Of a stretch of 10,865 nucleotides of DNA, positions 7,373-10,865 are shown piece after piece (position 1 is the stretch's first letter; every line of letters starts with the position of its first letter). Under the pieces are notes generated by a model. It was not told the DNA's origin, did no database searches, and was given only the letters and a program-made list of their open reading frames with translations. The stretch is from Fimbriimonas sp. (GTDB lineage Bacteria; Armatimonadota; Fimbriimonadia; Fimbriimonadales; Fimbriimonadaceae). The position numbers were made by a program, and so were the translations under genes. The stretch covers positions 1 to 10,865 of the forward strand of contig JAUJNV010000038.1 of NCBI GenBank assembly GCA_030447945.1, written 5' to 3'.

Positions 7373-8902
7373 ATGGCCGAGGACCCCACGCCTGACGAGC
7401 CCGCGCCTCTCGTCCGTCTGCGCGGAGTGCGTATGGCGTTCGGGGGTGTGGAGGTAGTGAAAGGCGTGGATCTCGACCTGATGCCGGGGGAGGTCCACGC
7501 GATCCTAGGGGAGAACGGGGCAGGCAAGTCGACCGTCGCGAAGATCGCGGCGGGCGTGTACCGCCCGACTGCGGGGACGGTAGAGATCGGGGGGCGCGAG
7601 GTGCGGCTGGAGGGCCCTCGCCACGCCATCGAGCAGGGCATCGCGCTCATCCACCAGGAGCCGCTGACCTTTCCCGATCTCGACGTGGCCGAGAACATCT
7701 TCGTCGGCCACCAGCCGAAGCGGGGCCTGCTGGGAGTGGACTGGAAGGCGATGCACGCGCGGGCGGACGAGATCCTGCGCTCGCTGGGCGTGAGGATGAA
7801 CTCCCGGGCGAAGGTGGGCTCGCTGTCGGTGGCCGACCAGCAGATGGTGGAGCTGGCGTCGGCGCTTTCGCATGACGCGCGCGTCCTCATCCTCGACGAG
7901 ACCACGGCGGCCCTCACGCCCAAAGAGGTCGCGGAGCTGTTCGCCATCGTGCGCCGCCTGCGGGAGGGCGGCCACGCGATCGCCTTCGTCAGCCACCGCT
8001 TGGGCGAGGTGTTCGAGATCGCCGACCGGATCACGGTGATGCGCGACGGCGAGAAGGTGGGGGAGCTCGTCCCGGCTCGGTCTTCGATCGAGGAGGTCGT
8101 GCGCCTGATGGTCGGGCGCGACCTTACCGGGGCGCGACTGCAGGAAGCCCGGACCCCTTCCGTCGAGCCGGTGCTGGAGGTGCACGGCCTGAGTAGCGGT
8201 TCCCGCGTGAAGGATGTCAGCTTGAGTGTGCGACCGGGCGAGATCGTCGGGCTGGCGGGCTTGGTCGGCGCCGGACGCACGGAGCTGGCGCAGGCGATCT
8301 TCGGCATCGACCGGCGTACGGCGGGCCGAATCGTCATCGACGGGAAGGAAGTGCGCATCCGCGGGCCCCGGGACGCGATGGCGCAGGGGCTGGCCCTGGT
8401 GCCGGAGGATCGGCAGCACGACGGGCTGCTCATGCCGATGACGATCTCCGAGAACTCCAGCCTCGCGTCGCTGCGGAGCCTCGCGTCCTTCGGCTGGCTT
8501 CGCGACCGCCGCGAAAAGGACGCCGCGGGGGAGTTGGCGCAGAAGATGCGGCTCGCGCACCGCTCGCTCGATCAGCCCGTGCGGGAGCTCTCCGGCGGCA
8601 ACCAGCAGAAGGTGGTGCTGGCGAAGTGGCTCCAGACGCGGCCCAAGGTGCTCATCCTCGACGAGCCCACGCGCGGGGTCGATATCGGTGCGAAGGAGGA
8701 GGTGCATCGACTGATGCGTGAGCTGGTCGATGGGGGGCTGGGCATCCTCATGATCTCATCCGACCTGCCGGAGGTGCTCGACATGAGCGACCGTGTGCTC
8801 GTCATGCGGGAGGGCCGCCTCGTCGCGGAGCTGCCCCGCGCCGAGGCGGACTCCGAGCGGATCATGTTCGCGGCCACCGGCGAAGCGGGGGCGGCGGTTT
8901 GA
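7373..8902 (+). CDS. Sugar ABC transporter ATP-binding protein, two-domain RbsA/RhaT type
   Basis: This 509-residue protein carries two fused ABC ATPase domains and is full length for the CUT2 monosaccharide importer ATPases (RbsA, MglA, RhaT). It energises sugar uptake at the cytoplasmic face of the membrane. Domain 1 has Walker A GENGAGKST (46-54), a degenerate signature LSVADQQ (151-157), Walker B VLILDE (171-176) and the switch His at 208. Domain 2 has a degenerate Walker A lacking the Lys (GLVGAGRTEL, 296-305), a canonical signature LSGGNQQK (406-413) and Walker B VLILDEPT (427-434), but Ser where the switch His would be. This asymmetry is normal in the family. The ATG at 7373 is two bases after the rhamnosidase stop, with a possible GAGGG about ten bases upstream. 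Rhamnose specificity is inferred from the neighbouring GH78 gene; ribose, AI-2 or another sugar cannot be excluded. Confidence 0.93.
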   Translation: MAEDPTPDEPAPLVRLRGVRMAFGGVEVVKGVDLDLMPGEVHAILGENGAGKSTVAKIAAGVYRPTAGTVEIGGREVRLEGPRHAIEQGIALIHQEPLTFPDLDVAENIFVGHQPKRGLLGVDWKAMHARADEILRSLGVRMNSRAKVGSLSVADQQMVELASALSHDARVLILDETTAALTPKEVAELFAIVRRLREGGHAIAFVSHRLGEVFEIADRITVMRDGEKVGELVPARSSIEEVVRLMVGRDLTGARLQEARTPSVEPVLEVHGLSSGSRVKDVSLSVRPGEIVGLAGLVGAGRTELAQAIFGIDRRTAGRIVIDGKEVRIRGPRDAMAQGLALVPEDRQHDGLLMPMTISENSSLASLRSLASFGWLRDRREKDAAGELAQKMRLAHRSLDQPVRELSGGNQQKVVLAKWLQTRPKVLILDEPTRGVDIGAKEEVHRLMRELVDGGLGILMISSDLPEVLDMSDRVLVMREGRLVAELPRAEADSERIMFAATGEAGAAV

Positions 8903-9882
8903 GGCGTTTTGCCGCGATCCAAGAGATCGGCACGCTGCTCCTGCTGGTGCTCGTCGTGCTCTTTGCTGGCGCCCAGGAAAGGCGCTTCCTCCAGGTAAGC
9001 AGCCTGAACAGCGTGCTCCTGTGGGTGCCCCTGATCGTGGTGGTGGGGATGGGCCAGATGATGGTCATCATCACGCGGGGCATCGACGTGTCGGTGGGCT
9101 CGATGCTGGGCTTCGCCGGGATCGTCGTGGGGATGCTCTTTCGGTCGAATCCGGAGCTAAACGTGTTCGCTGCGCTGGGCATCGGCGCGGCCATTGGTCT
9201 GGGGTTGGGCTGCGTCAACGGGGCGCTGGTCGCGTGGACGAAGATCCCCCCGATAATCGTGACACTTGGAACGTGGAGCGCCTTCCGGGGCCTGACCTTT
9301 ATCGTGAGCAAGGGGGAGCAGATCGACTCCAACGACCTCCCCGAGACGCTGATGCGTTGGTCCCTCGACGGGCCGGTGAGAATCGGCCACGTGACGCTGC
9401 CTTGGCTCTCCGTCATGGCGCTCCTGGTTGCGCTCGCCGCGTCCTGGTTCCTGCGCCGGACGCGGGCGGGCCGCGACATCTTCGCGCTCGGTAGCAACCC
9501 CGAGGCGGCGCGCCTGCGGGGGGTCCCGGTGACGCGAACCACGTTCATCGTCTACGCGATCACGGGGGCCCTGGCGGGGATGGCGGGCGTCATGTACGCC
9601 TCGCGCTTTGGGTTCGTCAACCCGGCGACCGCGGGTCAAGGGTTCGAGCTCACCGTGATCGCCGCCGTCGCGATCGGTGGAACAAGAGTGACCGGCGGCT
9701 CGGGTACGGTGCTGGGCGTGGTCCTCGGGAGCCTCCTGCTCGGCACCATCAACGTGGCGCTGACGGTGTTGCCGATCGGCGCGACCTACCAGCTTCTCGT
9801 GTACGGGTTGGTCATCCTCGTCGCCTTGCTGCTCGATGCCTACGTCCGCCGGGCGACGGGCCGCTTCCAGGGGGCCGCCTGA
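8899..9882 (+). CDS. Sugar ABC transporter permease 1, BPD_transp_2 / CUT2 family (RhaP/RbsC-like)
   Basis: This 327-residue, very hydrophobic inner-membrane protein, with about ten predicted helices, is one half of the translocation channel. Family blocks are visible: TRGIDVSVGSMLGFAG (59-74), NGALVAWTKIPPIIVTLGTW (107-126), GRDIFALGSNPEAARLRGVP (191-210) and IGGTRVTGGSGTVLGVVLG (259-277). The conserved NPEAARLRGV segment is the cytoplasmic loop expected to contact the ATPase. The best start is TTG at 8899, which overlaps the ATPase stop (TTGA), implying translational coupling; the next ATG would remove the first helix. The frame is intact. In rhamnose-type importers it would pair with the next gene as a heterodimer. 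LsrC-like AI-2 permeases share this architecture, so the substrate rests on gene context. Confidence 0.92.
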   Translation: MRRFAAIQEIGTLLLLVLVVLFAGAQERRFLQVSSLNSVLLWVPLIVVVGMGQMMVIITRGIDVSVGSMLGFAGIVVGMLFRSNPELNVFAALGIGAAIGLGLGCVNGALVAWTKIPPIIVTLGTWSAFRGLTFIVSKGEQIDSNDLPETLMRWSLDGPVRIGHVTLPWLSVMALLVALAASWFLRRTRAGRDIFALGSNPEAARLRGVPVTRTTFIVYAITGALAGMAGVMYASRFGFVNPATAGQGFELTVIAAVAIGGTRVTGGSGTVLGVVLGSLLLGTINVALTVLPIGATYQLLVYGLVILVALLLDAYVRRATGRFQGAA

Positions 9883-10865
9883 TGTTTCGCCGGTTACTGC
9901 GCCGGGCGGAGCTGATCCCGGCGCTGTTGGCCGTCCTCGCGTTCGGCGTCGGGGCGCTCCTGTCCCCCTACTTCCTCGACGCGGGGTATCTCCTCGACCA
10001 ATCGACGCTGTACTTCGAGGTCGGCCTCGTGGCTTTGGCGATGACGCTGGTCATCATTAGCGGCGACATCGACCTCTCGGTGGCGTCGATGCTGGCGCTC
10101 GTAGCTTGTGTGGGGGCGAAGCTCCTGGCGGCGGGCTGGCCGCCGGCGCTCGTCCTGCCGCTCTCGCTGGTGCTTGGGGTGGCGCTCGGGGTGGCGAACG
10201 GCGCGCTCGTCGCCTATCTGGGCTTGCCCTCCTTCGTGGTGACGCTGGCGACGATGGCCGCCTACCGAGGCGTTGCCCAGGCGATGCTGGGGGCGGGTTC
10301 GCTGTCCGTTCCCCCCGGCCTCGTCGGCATCGACTACCAGAGGGTGCCCGGGACGGCCATCCCGGTCTCCCTGCCCTTGCTGCTGCTCGCGGCGCTCCTC
10401 GTCGGGCTCGTTCTCCACCGGACGGTGCTCGGGCGCTGGATCTACGCCGTCGGCACGAGCGAGCGCCCCGCCAGGTTCTCGGGGGTGCCGGTGGCCCGCG
10501 TGAAGCTTGTGGTCTTCGGGCTGTCGGGCTTCATGGCTGCCATCGCGGCCTGGCACATGAACTCGCGCCTGGGGGTCGCTCGCTTCGACCACGCGCCCGG
10601 CCTCGAAGTCGGTGCGATCACCGCCGTGGTCCTGGGCGGCGTGAGCATCACGGGGGGGCGAGGCAGCATGCTGGGCACGGTGCTTGCCCTGGTCCTGGTC
10701 GCCCTCCTGCGCATCGGCATGGACGTGGCGAACGTCACCGCCGAGTACCAGCTTGCGGCGATCGGAGCGCTCCTGGTGTCTACCGTGCTTGTCGGTAACC
10801 TCACCGATCGCTTCCGTTCCTCGCGCCAGCCCCTTCCCCTGAAGGACCCGGGGGCGGTAGCCTCG
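9882..10865 (+). CDS. Sugar ABC transporter permease 2, BPD_transp_2 / CUT2 family (RhaQ/LsrD-like), 3' end beyond window
   Basis: The ATG at 9882 overlaps the previous stop by one base (TGATG), so it is translationally coupled to permease 1. The frame is open for 328 codons to the window edge. It has the same fold and motifs as permease 1 but is clearly a different paralogue: ISGDIDLSVASMLALVA (59-75), NGALVAYLGLPSFVVTLATM (106-125), GRWIYAVGTSERPARFSGVP (184-203) and LGGVSITGGRGSMLGTVLA (251-269). About ten hydrophobic helices are present. After residue 310 the sequence becomes polar (DRFRSSRQPLPLKDPG), a cytoplasmic tail, so the stop should lie close beyond the edge. Two unlike permeases behind one two-domain ATPase match the RhaPQ or LsrCD arrangement rather than ribose systems with one permease gene. 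The substrate-binding protein is probably encoded next, but this cannot be seen. Confidence 0.91.
   Translation, partial: MFRRLLRRAELIPALLAVLAFGVGALLSPYFLDAGYLLDQSTLYFEVGLVALAMTLVIISGDIDLSVASMLALVACVGAKLLAAGWPPALVLPLSLVLGVALGVANGALVAYLGLPSFVVTLATMAAYRGVAQAMLGAGSLSVPPGLVGIDYQRVPGTAIPVSLPLLLLAALLVGLVLHRTVLGRWIYAVGTSERPARFSGVPVARVKLVVFGLSGFMAAIAAWHMNSRLGVARFDHAPGLEVGAITAVVLGGVSITGGRGSMLGTVLALVLVALLRIGMDVANVTAEYQLAAIGALLVSTVLVGNLTDRFRSSRQPLPLKDPGAVAS

Noticed and set aside
7216..8707. Long minus-strand frames of about 400 codons
   Set aside because: They are shadows of the two-domain ABC ATPase, whose Walker and signature motifs on the plus strand are unmistakable.

Overview
This is a high-GC bacterial chromosomal window with dense, tightly packed genes. 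It has a left block of four genes on the minus strand and a right block on the plus strand, diverging from a 115-base gap at about 4123-4237. The gene mix (secreted DUF885 metallopeptidase, Tat-exported beta-propeller, long secreted GH78 rhamnosidase, CUT2-type sugar importer), the weak or absent Shine-Dalgarno sites and the TTG starts would suit a free-living heterotrophic polysaccharide user such as an Armatimonadota or Planctomycetota-like lineage. That placement is an inference, since the window contains no marker gene.

Left block (minus strand, read from right to left): a 158-residue protein with an N-terminal helical, possibly HTH-like, segment and two membrane helices (4122-3646); a Tat-signal NHL/six-bladed beta-propeller protein broken by one extra base in a five-base homopolymer (3603-2571); an intact WrbA-type NAD(P)H:quinone oxidoreductase (2488-1871); and a secreted DUF885-family zinc-peptidase-like protein whose C-terminus lies beyond the left edge (1734-1).

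Right block (plus strand): a GH78 alpha-L-rhamnosidase, about 1046 residues once its reading frame is reconstructed, then a two-domain sugar ABC ATPase and two different CUT2-family permeases. The spacings are +2 bases, a 4-base overlap and a 1-base overlap, so this is almost certainly one operon. The natural reading is a rhamnose-scavenging unit: an exported rhamnosidase releases L-rhamnose from glycans or glycosides and a RhaT/RhaP/RhaQ-like importer takes it up. The substrate-binding protein and the catabolic enzymes are not in the window. The last permease runs off the right edge.

The most notable feature is the state of the rhamnosidase. Reading it needs ten single-base frame corrections (nine missing bases, one extra), most at short homopolymers, yet the protein between lesions is well conserved and both predicted catalytic glutamates are present. 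The NHL gene (one lesion) and probably the small membrane protein (a compensating pair) are hit too, while everything outside about 3415-6838 is intact. This points to a stretch of poor consensus sequence or to recent local gene decay; read-level data would separate the two. I found no RNA genes, CRISPR arrays, insertion sequences or phage genes, and no gene-free stretch longer than 300 bases.
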